Positions 44,754 through 53,797 of a stretch of DNA of 64,000 nucleotides are shown in pieces (position 1 is the first letter of the stretch; the number at the start of each line of letters is the position of its first letter). The stretch spans positions 1 through 64,000 of the forward strand of contig JACJXK010000004.1 in assembly GCA_020636675.1 (NCBI GenBank), written 5' to 3'. The position numbers were made by a program, and so were the translations under genes. The notes below the pieces were generated by a model. It ran no database searches. It was not told the origin of the DNA and was given only the letters and a program-made list of their open reading frames with translations. This DNA comes from Prevotellaceae bacterium (lineage in GTDB: Bacteria; Bacteroidota; Bacteroidia; Bacteroidales; Paludibacteraceae).

Positions 44754-45085
44754 CTCACATGTTTTATGTTTGCGGCTGCAAATATATTTTATTTTTCCGA
44801 AAAATTGTAGATGTGCCTATCTTTTTGATGGTGGTCCGGAGTGGGCGTGCAGATTTGTTGTGCGGATAGGGGGCTGCTTGCCCTTCTTTGTCGGAAGACG
44901 GAGTTCTCCCTTTGTGTTCCGGTTGTTTGCTGTACTGGGCCTCCTGTCTCGTTTCTTTTTCCCGAATGAAAGAAATGGCAGCCATGGGAGAACATTTGGA
45001 GCCGGAGTCGTGTTTTTAGCCTGCATCTAATTCCATATGGGCTTTGTGCAATGGAAAAATATAAACAGTACTAAATCTTTTAATT
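44754..45085. other. 332-bp divergent region between TetR B and ureA
   Basis: Contains the minus-strand TATATTTG box for TetR B (44779-44786). No exact TAnnTTTG box was found facing ureA, no known riboswitch fold was recognised, and the small open frames here are overlapping and not protein-like. The ureA leader just before the ATG is AT-rich. Confidence 0.5.
44779..44786 (-). promoter_or_regulatory. Candidate -7 box for TetR gene B
   Basis: Exact TATATTTG on the minus strand 26 bp before the start codon. Confidence 0.5.
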
Positions 45086-45388
45086 ATGCATCTTACACCG
45101 AAAGAAGTCGACAAACTTATGTTATTGTCGTTGGGAGCCATAGCCGAAAGGCGGAAGGCGAAAGGATTGAAACTCAACTACCCGGAGGCGGTCGCTTTTA
45201 TCACATCAGCAGCCTTGGAAGGGGCTCGCGAAGGTAAAACAGTGGAGGAGGTGATGAAAGACTCTGCCAATGTTTTGAAAAAGGAGGATGTGATGGAGGG
45301 TGTGGCCGACATGATTTCCCTATTGCAAGTGGAGGCTGTCTTTACTGACGGAAGTCGTCTTATCAGTATTCATCAGCCGATTAAGTGA
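45086..45388 (+). CDS. ureA: Urease gamma subunit
   Basis: 100 residues, normal length. [14 protein letters not shown] and [18 protein letters not shown] are family signatures, and the C-terminal [18 protein letters not shown] is conserved. With UreB and UreC it forms the cytoplasmic nickel urease that hydrolyses urea to ammonia and carbamate. First gene of a long plus-strand cluster, 33 bp before ureB. Confidence 0.97.
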   Translation: MHLTPKEVDKLMLLSLGAIAERRKAKGLKLNYPEAVAFITSAALEGAREGKTVEEVMKDSANVLKKEDVMEGVADMISLLQVEAVFTDGSRLISIHQPIK

Positions 45389-45421
45389 ACCGCAACCATT
45401 ATTGAACTAAAAAAAGGAACT

Positions 45422-45898
45422 ATGACTGCTATCAATTCAGAGAATACGAAGCAAGAGCCAAGCAAGGCTTATCCCAACATCCCTGGGTTCAAACCATCTC
45501 AGCATACTGCTGTGGGAGGTGTTGTCCTTGACGACAAACCCATCGAGTACAATGTGGGCCGTCCGGTGACGAAGTTGATTGTGAAGAATACTGGAGACCG
45601 TCCTATACAAGTCGGATCCCATTTCCATTTCTTCGAGGTGAACCGATATTTGGAGTTTGACAGGGAGGCTGCCTTTGGTATGCATCTCAACATTCCGGCC
45701 ACGACCGCCATCCGTTTCGAACCAGGAGACCAAAAGGAGGTTGATGTGGTGCCTTTTGGCGGAAAACGTTATGTGATAGGATTCAATAATCTGACTCAAG
45801 GTTATACGGGGGGAGAAGATTTTCCTTCTTATTTCCCTGTCCGCATCGAGGCATTCCGCAAAATCAAAGAATACGGGTTCAAGTGTACCTGCAAATAA
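45422..45898 (+). CDS. ureB: Urease beta subunit, extended at both ends
   Basis: 158 residues, compared with about 100-125 for many stand-alone UreB proteins. The core [30 protein letters not shown] and [31 protein letters not shown] is unmistakable. About 25 residues precede the core, and a tail of about 30 residues ends [10 protein letters not shown], with two cysteines. The tail is odd and its role unknown. Its stop lies 41 bp before the ureC start. Confidence 0.96.
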   Translation: MTAINSENTKQEPSKAYPNIPGFKPSQHTAVGGVVLDDKPIEYNVGRPVTKLIVKNTGDRPIQVGSHFHFFEVNRYLEFDREAAFGMHLNIPATTAIRFEPGDQKEVDVVPFGGKRYVIGFNNLTQGYTGGEDFPSYFPVRIEAFRKIKEYGFKCTCK

Positions 45899-45939
45899 TA
45901 AGCGGGGATAATTTAAATCGATTAACTAAAAAATCTATA

Positions 45940-47658
45940 ATGGCTACTATTTCAAGACAAGAGTATAATAACTTGTATGGCCCAACTGTGGGCGATAAAA
46001 TCAGGTTGGGCGATACGGATCTGTATGTACAGATAGAAAAAGATCTGCGTGTTTACGGAGATGAGGTCATCTACGGTGGTGGCAAAACTCTGCGGGATGG
46101 CATGGGATTGGACAATATGGCTTCGTCGCAGGATGGCGCCCTCGATATTGTCATCACCAATGCCACCATCATCGACCCTATCTTGGGTGTGGTGAAGGCA
46201 GATATTGGCATCAAGGATGGAAAGATTGCCGGGATAGGAAAGGCTGGCAACCCTAATGTGATGAATGGGGTTTGCCCTGACTTGATAACGGGTCCGGCTA
46301 CGGATGCCATCTCCGGCGAACATCTGATCGTTACGGCTGCCGGCATAGACGGACATGTGCACATGATTTGTCCGCAACAGGCGTACGCCTGCCTAAGTAA
46401 CGGAATCACCACCCTGATAGGTGGAGGTGTGGGACCTACTGACGGAACAAATGGCACCACCATTACCTCCGGCCCTTGGAACATTAGGAAGATTCTCCAG
46501 TCTCTGGAAACCTTGCCAATCAATGTGGGTCTTCTCGGGAAGGGCAACTGCTCTACGCAGAAGCCTTTGGTGGAACAGGCTGAGGCTGGAGCTTGCGGAT
46601 TTAAGATCCATGAGGATTGGGGTACTACGCCGGCTGCCTTGCGCTCGGTGATGACTGCCGCCGACTTGCTCGATGTGCAGGTGGCCATGCATACGGACAC
46701 GCTGAACGAGGGCGGGTTCGTGGAAGACACCATCGCCGCCATTGACGGACGTACCATGCATTCTTACCATACGGAGGGTGCGGGAGGAGGCCATGCGCCA
46801 GATTTGTTGAAGGTGGCTTCTCTTGCCAACATATTGCCTTCGTCCACAAATCCTACGTTGCCGTTTGGCGTCAACTCGCAGGCTGAGCTGTTTGATATGA
46901 TTATGGTGTGCCATAACCTCAACCCGAAGATACCTTCTGATGTGGCGTTCGCCGAGAGCCGTGTGCGTCCGGAGACGCAGGCGGCAGAGAATGTGCTGCA
47001 TGATTTGGGCGTCATCTCCATGGTTTCGTCCGACTCGCAGGCTATGGGCCGTGTTGGGGAGTCGTTCATGAGGGCCTTCCAAATGGCTTCTTTTATGAAG
47101 TCGGCTAGGGGCAAACTAAAGGAAGATTCTGATCAAAATGATAATTTCCGCGTGCTCCGTTATTTGGCCAAAGTTACCATCAACCCGGCCATCACCTATG
47201 GTGTTTCCGATGTCTTGGGTTCTTTGGAGAAGGGCAAGATGGCCGATCTTGTGCTTTGGGAACCTGCATTCTTTGGCGCTAAACCTAAGATGGTGATCAA
47301 AGGTGGGGTAATCAACTGGGCTAATATGGGCGACCCGAACGCTTCGTTGCCTACTCCCCAGCCTATGACGATGAGACCTATGTTTGGTGCTTTCGGCAAG
47401 GCTATGCCGGAGACCTGCCTCACTTTTGTCTCTCAGTTGGCTTTTGATTGTAATGTGAAGAAGAAGTACGAGTTGGAGCGTAATGTGTATCCTGTACATA
47501 AGTGTCGCCAGCTAACCAAGATGGACATGGTCAGAAACGGCGAGACACCTAAGATTGATGTCAATCCGGAGACCTTCGAGGTATATGTGAACGGAGAGCA
47601 CGCCTATGTGGCTCCTGCTAAGTCGTTCTCCTTGGGACAACTATATTTCTTCAGCTAA
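45940..47658 (+). CDS. ureC: Urease alpha (catalytic) subunit
   Basis: 572 residues from the ATG at 45940 (MATISRQEYNNLYGPTVGD); an earlier in-frame start would overlap ureB and adds non-family residues. The carbamylated lysine that bridges the two nickel ions is Lys222 in CGFKIHEDWG. Metal-binding His residues are in GHVHMICP. The mobile-flap cysteine is Cys324 in MVCHNLN, with a general-acid His next to it. All catalytic residues are present, so the enzyme should be active once nickel is inserted by UreDEFG. Confidence 0.98.
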   Translation: MATISRQEYNNLYGPTVGDKIRLGDTDLYVQIEKDLRVYGDEVIYGGGKTLRDGMGLDNMASSQDGALDIVITNATIIDPILGVVKADIGIKDGKIAGIGKAGNPNVMNGVCPDLITGPATDAISGEHLIVTAAGIDGHVHMICPQQAYACLSNGITTLIGGGVGPTDGTNGTTITSGPWNIRKILQSLETLPINVGLLGKGNCSTQKPLVEQAEAGACGFKIHEDWGTTPAALRSVMTAADLLDVQVAMHTDTLNEGGFVEDTIAAIDGRTMHSYHTEGAGGGHAPDLLKVASLANILPSSTNPTLPFGVNSQAELFDMIMVCHNLNPKIPSDVAFAESRVRPETQAAENVLHDLGVISMVSSDSQAMGRVGESFMRAFQMASFMKSARGKLKEDSDQNDNFRVLRYLAKVTINPAITYGVSDVLGSLEKGKMADLVLWEPAFFGAKPKMVIKGGVINWANMGDPNASLPTPQPMTMRPMFGAFGKAMPETCLTFVSQLAFDCNVKKKYELERNVYPVHKCRQLTKMDMVRNGETPKIDVNPETFEVYVNGEHAYVAPAKSFSLGQLYFFS

Positions 47659-47671
47659 AATAGAGAGTATG

Positions 47672-47708
47672 GGCCATGGCCTTCTTTACGGAAAGGCTAT
47701 GGCCTTTT
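47672..47708 (+). terminator. Terminator-like hairpin between ureC and ureE
   Basis: ggccatggcctt (47672-47683) pairs with aaggctatggcc (47693-47704), one G-T pair, followed by ttttatgttt. It sits 14 bp after the ureC stop inside the cluster. It could be a partial terminator that lowers accessory-gene expression, or a processing site. Confidence 0.6.
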
Positions 47709-47739
47709 ATGTTTCACAACAATAGAATAAAGAAAAGAG

Positions 47740-48330
47740 ATGGAAATATTAACAAAGACATTAGGCAATATCTATTTCGATTCGGAATGGAAGGAGAAGA
47801 TGGTGGGCATTGATGTGGAATATCTGCTGCTTGATCAGTGGACGGCTCAGAAAAGCCGATTTCTACTAAAGAGCGACAAGGGGAAAGAATACGCTTTGTC
47901 GTTGGATCGGCATGCTCAGCTGAACAATGGAGATGTCATTTATTTCTCTCCGGAAGAGAAACGTGCTTTGGTGATAAAGCTGGACTTGAGCCAAGTGCTG
48001 GTCGTCAACATGGAGAAGTGGAAGGGTAGACCCGAACAGGAGATCCTTCGAATGGGGGTGGAGCTGGGACATGCCATCGGAAACCAACATTGGCCTGCCG
48101 TGATGAAGGAGTATAAGCTATATGTGCCGTTGACGGTAGACAGGAAGGTGATGCTGAGCGTGATGCACACCCATGCCTTTGAAGACGTGACATATGATTT
48201 CCATCCCGGCGAGGAGGTCATTCCTTATCTGGCTCCGCATGAAATACGCCGACTTTTCGGTGGTACAGGACCCGATTCGGAGACGCACCATCATCCGGTA
48301 GAGAAAGATGCCCATGAATATTCTTGTTGA
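47740..48330 (+). CDS. ureE: Urease accessory protein UreE
   Basis: Nickel metallochaperone of 196 residues. The N-terminal domain has DSEWKEKMVGIDVEYLLLDQWTAQKSRF. The C-terminal metal-binding domain includes GHAIGNQHWPA, VMHTHAFEDVTYDFHPGEEV and a short His tail (ETHHHPVEKDAHEYSC). It hands Ni2+ to the UreG-containing complex. It is the first gene after the hairpin that follows ureC. Confidence 0.92.
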   Translation: MEILTKTLGNIYFDSEWKEKMVGIDVEYLLLDQWTAQKSRFLLKSDKGKEYALSLDRHAQLNNGDVIYFSPEEKRALVIKLDLSQVLVVNMEKWKGRPEQEILRMGVELGHAIGNQHWPAVMKEYKLYVPLTVDRKVMLSVMHTHAFEDVTYDFHPGEEVIPYLAPHEIRRLFGGTGPDSETHHHPVEKDAHEYSC

Positions 48331-48380
48331 AGTGGGGCTTCTTCCTTTACTTCATTTTATAACATAAAAAAGAAAAAGAC

Positions 48381-49070
48381 ATGGAACAGGCATCGTCTGT
48401 TATGCGGTTGTTGGAGTTTGCCGATTCTACATTCCCTGTCGGCACTTTCTCTTTCTCGAATGCATTGGAGAGTGCGGTGGTTGAGGGTGTGGTCCATGAC
48501 GTTGACACGTTGGAGTCATTCACGAAGGCGGTGGCAGACCAGTCCTCGTTTACGGATGGCGTGGCTTCCCAAATAGCTTACCGCGCTGTGTTGGGCGAAG
48601 ACTATGAACGGCTGTTGGCGGCAGACAGGCAGGTGGATATGCTTAAACTCAATGCTGAGTCGCGGCTGATGCTGACCCGTATGGGCAAGAAGATGGCCGA
48701 GTTGTCCATCCATATTTTTGACAATGGGATGATGAACCGTTGGTCAAAGGACATTGCGGAGGGTAATGCTCCAGGTACCTATCCAATTGCGCAGGCCATT
48801 ACATTTGCGGCGTGCCATATTACGGCTTTCGACCTTTTCTGTGCCCAGCAGTATGGAGTGATGAATATGGTGTTGAGCGCGGCCCTTCGCTGCATGAAGG
48901 TTTCCCACTTCGATACACAGCGTATCCTTTTCAAACTGAGTAGCAATGTGATGGACGATTTTGTGGTGGTCAGCCAAATGGATTTCGAGGAGATGAACGC
49001 TTTCGTTCCGGAGGTAGATATTCTCTCGTCCATTCATGAGAAGGGAAAGATGAGGATGTTTATGAGTTGA
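48381..49070 (+). CDS. ureF: Urease accessory protein UreF
   Basis: 229 residues, mostly helical. LLEFADSTFPVGTFSFSNALE is the UreF N-terminal signature (S-x-x-P-x-G-x-x-x-x-S-x-x-L-E). UreF bridges UreD and UreG and gates nickel delivery into urease. It lies 50 bp after ureE and 69 bp before ureG. Confidence 0.93.
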   Translation: MEQASSVMRLLEFADSTFPVGTFSFSNALESAVVEGVVHDVDTLESFTKAVADQSSFTDGVASQIAYRAVLGEDYERLLAADRQVDMLKLNAESRLMLTRMGKKMAELSIHIFDNGMMNRWSKDIAEGNAPGTYPIAQAITFAACHITAFDLFCAQQYGVMNMVLSAALRCMKVSHFDTQRILFKLSSNVMDDFVVVSQMDFEEMNAFVPEVDILSSIHEKGKMRMFMS

Positions 49071-49139
49071 AAAAATGATGTTTGTGGTGACATTCGTTGC
49101 CATTCAACTTACTAGTTGTTAAATTTTTATTGATAAAGA

Positions 49140-49787
49140 ATGAGTAAGACCAGTAGAATAGGAATAGGCGGACCGGTAGGTTCCGGAAAAACTGCTTTGA
49201 TAGAGGCCATCACCCCATATCTGCTTGATATGGGCTATAAGGTGCTTATCATCACCAATGATGTGGTGACGACAGAAGATGCCAAACATGTGCGCAAGAT
49301 GCTGAAAGGCATTCTAGTGGAAGATAAGATTATTGGGGTGGAGACGGGTGCTTGCCCCCATACCGCGGTGCGCGAAGATCCGTCCATGAACATTGCCGCT
49401 GTGGAAGAGATGGAGGCTAAGTTTCCCGATACGGATGTGATTTTGATCGAATCGGGCGGCGATAACCTTACGTTGACGTTTAGTCCGGCGTTGGTCGATT
49501 TTTTCATCTATGTGATTGATGTCGCGGCTGGCGATAAGATTCCGCGTAAGGATGGACCTGGAATATCACAGTCGGACATTCTTGTGATTAACAAGACGGA
49601 TTTGGCTCCCTACGTGAAGGCTAGTTTGGAGGTGATGCGACACGACTCGGAGGTGATGCGCCCGAATAAGCCGTTCCTGTTCACCAACTGCATGACGGGC
49701 GAGGGTGTGGTGGAGTTGGTGGAGTTGATCCGGAAGATGGCTTTGTTTGATATAAAACCCAAGAACGAGGAGACTGCAAAGGTCTGA
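49140..49787 (+). CDS. ureG: Urease accessory GTPase UreG
   Basis: 215 residues of the SIMIBI GTPase class. P-loop GGPVGSGKTAL at residues 8-18, Walker B-like LIESGGDNLTLTF, the nickel-binding GACPHTA (CPH motif) and base-recognition NKTDL. GTP hydrolysis drives nickel insertion into the urease active site. Confidence 0.97.
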   Translation: MSKTSRIGIGGPVGSGKTALIEAITPYLLDMGYKVLIITNDVVTTEDAKHVRKMLKGILVEDKIIGVETGACPHTAVREDPSMNIAAVEEMEAKFPDTDVILIESGGDNLTLTFSPALVDFFIYVIDVAAGDKIPRKDGPGISQSDILVINKTDLAPYVKASLEVMRHDSEVMRPNKPFLFTNCMTGEGVVELVELIRKMALFDIKPKNEETAKV

Positions 49788-49845
49788 CCGTCACGTCTCC
49801 TTCTTCTGAGAGAAAGAGCTTTTGTTAATCTTAATAAATCCTTAA

Positions 49846-50763
49846 ATGAAAGATTTTTCCGTAATAAAAGAGGTCCAACCTTATCTGAACGAGCCGAAGG
49901 CCATGTATGTGGGAGCTCCCGGAAAGAGAGGAGTCCTGAAACTGGGCTTTGAATTGGATGCGGAAGGCAAGTCGATCATGCGCGATTGGTTTCGTAACGC
50001 TCCGCTGATTGTACAGCAGGAACTCTATTTTGACGAGGAGATGCCGGAGATGCCGTGTGTCTACATCCTCTCTTCCGGAGGCCCGAATGTGGACGGCGAC
50101 CGTTATGAGCAGGAGTTTACGGTACGTAAAAACGCCTATGCATTTATCTCCACCGGGGCGTCGACCAAAATAGCGGAGATGATCTATAACTATTCCGGCA
50201 TGACGCAAACTTTTCTTTTGGAGGAGAATGCCTATCTTGAATATCTTCCCGAACCGCTCATCCCCTGCCATAACTCCCGCTTCATCTGCGATACTACCAT
50301 AACGCTTCATCCGTCGGCTACGCTCTTCTATTCGGAGGTCTATATGCCGGGGCGTACGCATTACAGGGAGGGAGAACGGTTCTTGTATGATATCATATCT
50401 GTCTGTACGAGAGCCGAACGGCCTGATGGAGGAGCTCTTTTCAGAGAAAAATTCATTGTCAGGCCTAAGTTGAAGTCGCCGGAGCGGGTAGGCATCATGG
50501 ATAATTACGATGTGTTTGCTAATGTCTTGGTACTCACTCCGAAAAACCATTTGGAGGCTCTCTTTGAGAAGACGAAGGCTTTCATTGATAAAGAAAAGGG
50601 ACTCGCCGCCGGAATCACCCGTCTGCCGAATGGCTGCGGATTGCTATATAAGGTTTTGGGGAAGGAGACCGAACCTGTGAAAAAAATAATTCGGGAGTTC
50701 TGCTCCTCTGTCAGGATGGAGGTGAAGGGAAAATCTTTGCCTGCCGAATTTCCTTGGAGGTAG
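49846..50763 (+). CDS. ureD: Urease accessory protein UreD (UreH)
   Basis: 305 residues. Recognised from its place in the cluster and from SSGGPNVDGDRYEQEFTV, KNAYAFISTGASTKI, NAYLEYLPEPLIPCHNSRF and the downstream EVYMPGR motif. UreD binds urease directly and forms the tunnel through which nickel passes. Last of the four assembly factors; the urea transporter follows after 35 bp. Confidence 0.93.
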   Translation: MKDFSVIKEVQPYLNEPKAMYVGAPGKRGVLKLGFELDAEGKSIMRDWFRNAPLIVQQELYFDEEMPEMPCVYILSSGGPNVDGDRYEQEFTVRKNAYAFISTGASTKIAEMIYNYSGMTQTFLLEENAYLEYLPEPLIPCHNSRFICDTTITLHPSATLFYSEVYMPGRTHYREGERFLYDIISVCTRAERPDGGALFREKFIVRPKLKSPERVGIMDNYDVFANVLVLTPKNHLEALFEKTKAFIDKEKGLAAGITRLPNGCGLLYKVLGKETEPVKKIIREFCSSVRMEVKGKSLPAEFPWR

Positions 50764-50798
50764 AACTCTTTATCCCATACTAATAAAAAAACAAAAAA

Positions 50799-51818
50799 AT
50801 GGAAACGGAAATAGAGAAAAAGAGGTCGGTGTGCGAAAACGTCATCTCTTTTGAATTTGTGAAGGTTGTATTGAAGGGTGCGGGGCAGGTCATGTTCCAG
50901 AATAGCGCCATCACCGGATTGCTCTTTTTTGCCGGCATCTTCTGGGGTGCCTACGAAGAGGGGCAGGGCGTAGTGGCTTGGGGCGCGTTGGTGGGCGTGG
51001 TGGTCTCCACTTTGACGGGGTATCTCTTGGGCCTTCCGTGCAAGGATGGTAGTGAGGGCCTTTGGGGGTTTAACGGCATCTTGGTGGGGTGTGCCATGCT
51101 GACGTTCTTGGGCAATACTGTATTTACGTGGTTGGCACTTATATTCTGCTCTGCCATGACTACTTGGATGCGTACGGGGTTTAATAATGCATTAGGCAAG
51201 TTCAAGGTAAATTCGTTTACTTTCCCGTTCGTTTTCACGACGTGGTTGTTTGTCTTGGCTAGTAGGGCGATGCAGGCCATGCCTCCGGAGTTTATGTCTA
51301 CGCCGGAGTTGCCTGCCATTCAGTTTTCTTCTGACATAAACATGGGCTTTGGTGATTTGGTCGTTTATTGGCTGAAGGGAATCTCCCAGGTTTTTCTGAT
51401 CAATTCTTGGGTGACTGGCGCATTGTTCCTGATTGGTTTGTTTCTGTGCAACAAATGGGCGGCCATCTGGGCTGGTGCCTCCTCTGCCATCGCGCTGTTC
51501 ATCATCTTGGTGTTCAAGGGTCCGGGAACGGACATCTCCAACGGACTTTATGGTTTCAGTGCAGTACTTACTGGCATAGCTTTGGGCATGGTCTTTTATA
51601 AGGTCAATTGGCGTTCTGCAATTTGGGCGGTGATCGGGGTGGTGGCGACTGTCTTCATCCAGGCTGCCATGAACATATTCTTCACGCCTCTAGGACTGCC
51701 TACTTTCACGGCGCCTTTCTGCTTGGCTACATGGTTGTTCTTTTTGCCGTTGTTTAAGTTTGATGTCAAGAGCGAGGAGCTTGAGGACCACTCTACTTGG
51801 CATGGAAAGAAAAACTAA
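50799..51818 (+). CDS. yut: Urea transporter (UT family)
   Basis: 339 residues with about ten hydrophobic segments in two homologous halves. Each half has the UT-family GLxGFNGILVGCAM / GLYGFSAVLTGIALG segment, and FQNSAITGLLFFAGIF / FLINSWVTGALFLIGLF opens each half. Members form trimeric channel-like pores that pass urea down its gradient. Its position right after ureD makes urea the clear substrate. Confidence 0.9.
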   Translation: METEIEKKRSVCENVISFEFVKVVLKGAGQVMFQNSAITGLLFFAGIFWGAYEEGQGVVAWGALVGVVVSTLTGYLLGLPCKDGSEGLWGFNGILVGCAMLTFLGNTVFTWLALIFCSAMTTWMRTGFNNALGKFKVNSFTFPFVFTTWLFVLASRAMQAMPPEFMSTPELPAIQFSSDINMGFGDLVVYWLKGISQVFLINSWVTGALFLIGLFLCNKWAAIWAGASSAIALFIILVFKGPGTDISNGLYGFSAVLTGIALGMVFYKVNWRSAIWAVIGVVATVFIQAAMNIFFTPLGLPTFTAPFCLATWLFFLPLFKFDVKSEELEDHSTWHGKKN

Positions 51819-51862
51819 CGTATGCCTCCGCTTTTTTACGAACCTTAATAGAATGAAAGATT

Positions 51863-52912
51863 ATGCATATGTCTGATGCTTTGGTTTCGTCTCCGGTGGC
51901 TGCTGTGATGGGAGTGGTCTCTGTCTCTTTGCTTGTGCTCTCTTTGCACAAGATAAAGAAGGCGAACAATGAAAATGTCGTACCGTTGATGGGGGTGATG
52001 GGAGCGTTCGTGTTTGCCGCCCAGATGTTAAACTTTACTATCCCTGGAACGGGTTCCAGTGGTCATATAGTGGGTGGCATATTGTTGTCTGCCATGTTGG
52101 GCCCATGGGCGGCTTATGTCACATTGGCTTCTGTGCTGGTGATTCAGGCTTTGTTTTTCGCTGATGGTGGTTTGCTGGCGTTGGGTTGCAATCTCTTTAA
52201 CATGGGTGTGCTCTCTTGTTTGGTGGCCTATCCTTTGGCATATAGGCCTCTTGCCGGAGAAGGAGGTTCCTCCTTCCGCCTTTCGTTGGCTGCTGTGCTG
52301 GCTTGTTTGTTGGGATTGGAGATGGGAGCCTTCATGGTGACTGCAGAAACGGAAATGTCGGGGGTTACCGCCTTGCCGTTTGGTAGCTTCCTCTTGTTCA
52401 TGATGCCGATACATGTCCTGATTGGCATCATGGAGGGTGTTGCGACGGCGGCTGTCCTTGTCTTCATGAGACGATATAAACCGGATCTGCTCGATTCTTG
52501 TAAGCCGGTGTCCGGACAGCATAAAGTGTCCAAAAAAGTATTGCTGGTGATAGCTGGCGTGGCTTTGCTGTTCGGAGGAGTGTTTAGTTGGTACGCCTCT
52601 TCTGACCCGGATGGATTGGAGTGGTCTATTGCCAAGATAGTGAAGGACGGGGAGGTCTCCTCGGAACCGGAAATGGTGAAGAATATGGCAGATAGAATAC
52701 AACGGAATACCGCCTTTTTGCCTGATTATGGGTTTGCGGTTGGCGAAAACGGCGGATTGACGGAAGAGGAGATGGAGGCGACATCGTCTTCCCTGTCCGA
52801 TTCCAAAACGGGGACTTCCGTCGCAGGCATAACAGGTGGTGTCATTGTCTTGCTGCTTGTATATCTGATAGGCTTGTTGTTTAGAAATAGAATGCGGGAT
52901 AAATCTGTTTGA
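51863..52912 (+). CDS. nikMN: ECF-type nickel transporter substrate subunit, NikM-NikN fusion
   Basis: 349 residues. The first codon must be the ATG at 51863 because MHMSDAL supplies the N-terminal Met-His pair that binds the metal in NikM/CbiM proteins; the ATG two codons later would lose it. The CbiM-type core continues with GGILLSAMLGPWAAY, DGGLLALGCNLFNMGV and MPIHVLIGIMEG. The C-terminal third (ASSDPDGLEWSI, then one last hydrophobic helix) is a NikN/PDGLE module, so the two parts are fused. Nickel rather than cobalt is inferred from the urease context. Confidence 0.9.
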   Translation: MHMSDALVSSPVAAVMGVVSVSLLVLSLHKIKKANNENVVPLMGVMGAFVFAAQMLNFTIPGTGSSGHIVGGILLSAMLGPWAAYVTLASVLVIQALFFADGGLLALGCNLFNMGVLSCLVAYPLAYRPLAGEGGSSFRLSLAAVLACLLGLEMGAFMVTAETEMSGVTALPFGSFLLFMMPIHVLIGIMEGVATAAVLVFMRRYKPDLLDSCKPVSGQHKVSKKVLLVIAGVALLFGGVFSWYASSDPDGLEWSIAKIVKDGEVSSEPEMVKNMADRIQRNTAFLPDYGFAVGENGGLTEEEMEATSSSLSDSKTGTSVAGITGGVIVLLLVYLIGLLFRNRMRDKSV

Positions 52913-52915
52913 CGG

Positions 52916-53722
52916 ATGTCTAAACTGGAGAAGGCTTACAATGAGCTTGACAAAATGGAGTTGGTCTCTTCCGAAAACTCATCTGTACATGCGTTGGATC
53001 CGAGGTCTAAGATTTTGGTGACATCCGTTTATCTTTGTCTGATGCTCTCTCTCCCTCTGGTTCGACTCTCTGAATTGTTGCTCTTCTTTGTCTTTCCTAT
53101 CTTAACCGCAGCAATGGCCGGCATCCCTTATGGCTTTTTATTTAAGCGGTCGCTTGTCGTTTTGCCATTTGCTCTCTTGATCGGGGTGTTCAATCCTATC
53201 TTCGACAGGGAGACTCTGTTTTATGTGGGGTCTGTTCCTGTGTCGAAGGGGTGGGTGACTTTCTCTTCTATCTTGGTGCGTGGATTATTGTCCGTGCAAG
53301 GTGCGCTGCTGCTTATCCTGACCTCCGGATTTTATAACGTATGCAAAGGGATGGAGCAGATGAAGGTTCCTGCCCTCTTCACCAACCAATTGTTGTTTGT
53401 CTATCGTTATGTCTTTGTCTTGATACAAGAGTCTATTCGTCTGTCATGGGCGCGAGATTCTCGTAGCTTCGGGAAAAAAGGACATGGGGTGAAAGTTTGG
53501 TCGATGATGATAGGTCAGCTCTTGATTCGAACTTTTGAACGGGCCAACCGTATTCATTTGTCTATGAAATCTAGAGGGTTTCAGGGGTCGTTGCGTATGC
53601 TTGGCCATTTTGAGTGGCATAGGTCGGACTCTCTCTTCCTGTTTTGTTGGTGCACCTTTTTCCTTGTTATCCGAATCTTTCCCGTGTCTGAGAGTCTCCT
53701 TGCCTCTTTCCGTTGGTTCTGA
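52916..53722 (+). CDS. nikQ: ECF-type nickel transporter transmembrane subunit (CbiQ/NikQ)
   Basis: 268 residues with several hydrophobic helices and the EcfT coupling motifs near the end: RDSRSFGKKG and a second ARxxG-like RIHLSMKSRGFQG, which contact the ATPase. It starts 3 bp after the NikMN stop, so it is translationally coupled. Confidence 0.9.
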   Translation: MSKLEKAYNELDKMELVSSENSSVHALDPRSKILVTSVYLCLMLSLPLVRLSELLLFFVFPILTAAMAGIPYGFLFKRSLVVLPFALLIGVFNPIFDRETLFYVGSVPVSKGWVTFSSILVRGLLSVQGALLLILTSGFYNVCKGMEQMKVPALFTNQLLFVYRYVFVLIQESIRLSWARDSRSFGKKGHGVKVWSMMIGQLLIRTFERANRIHLSMKSRGFQGSLRMLGHFEWHRSDSLFLFCWCTFFLVIRIFPVSESLLASFRWF

Positions 53723-53797
53723 TGGATGAATTGTCGGGCAATTCGAAAATCCAAGTATGGAAAATGTGGGGAAAATCTAAAAATAGCTTCTTGATAG

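Noticed and set aside
44764..45026. Several short minus-strand frames between TetR B and ureA
   Set aside because: They overlap each other in three frames and read as low-complexity basic peptides; this is a promoter region.
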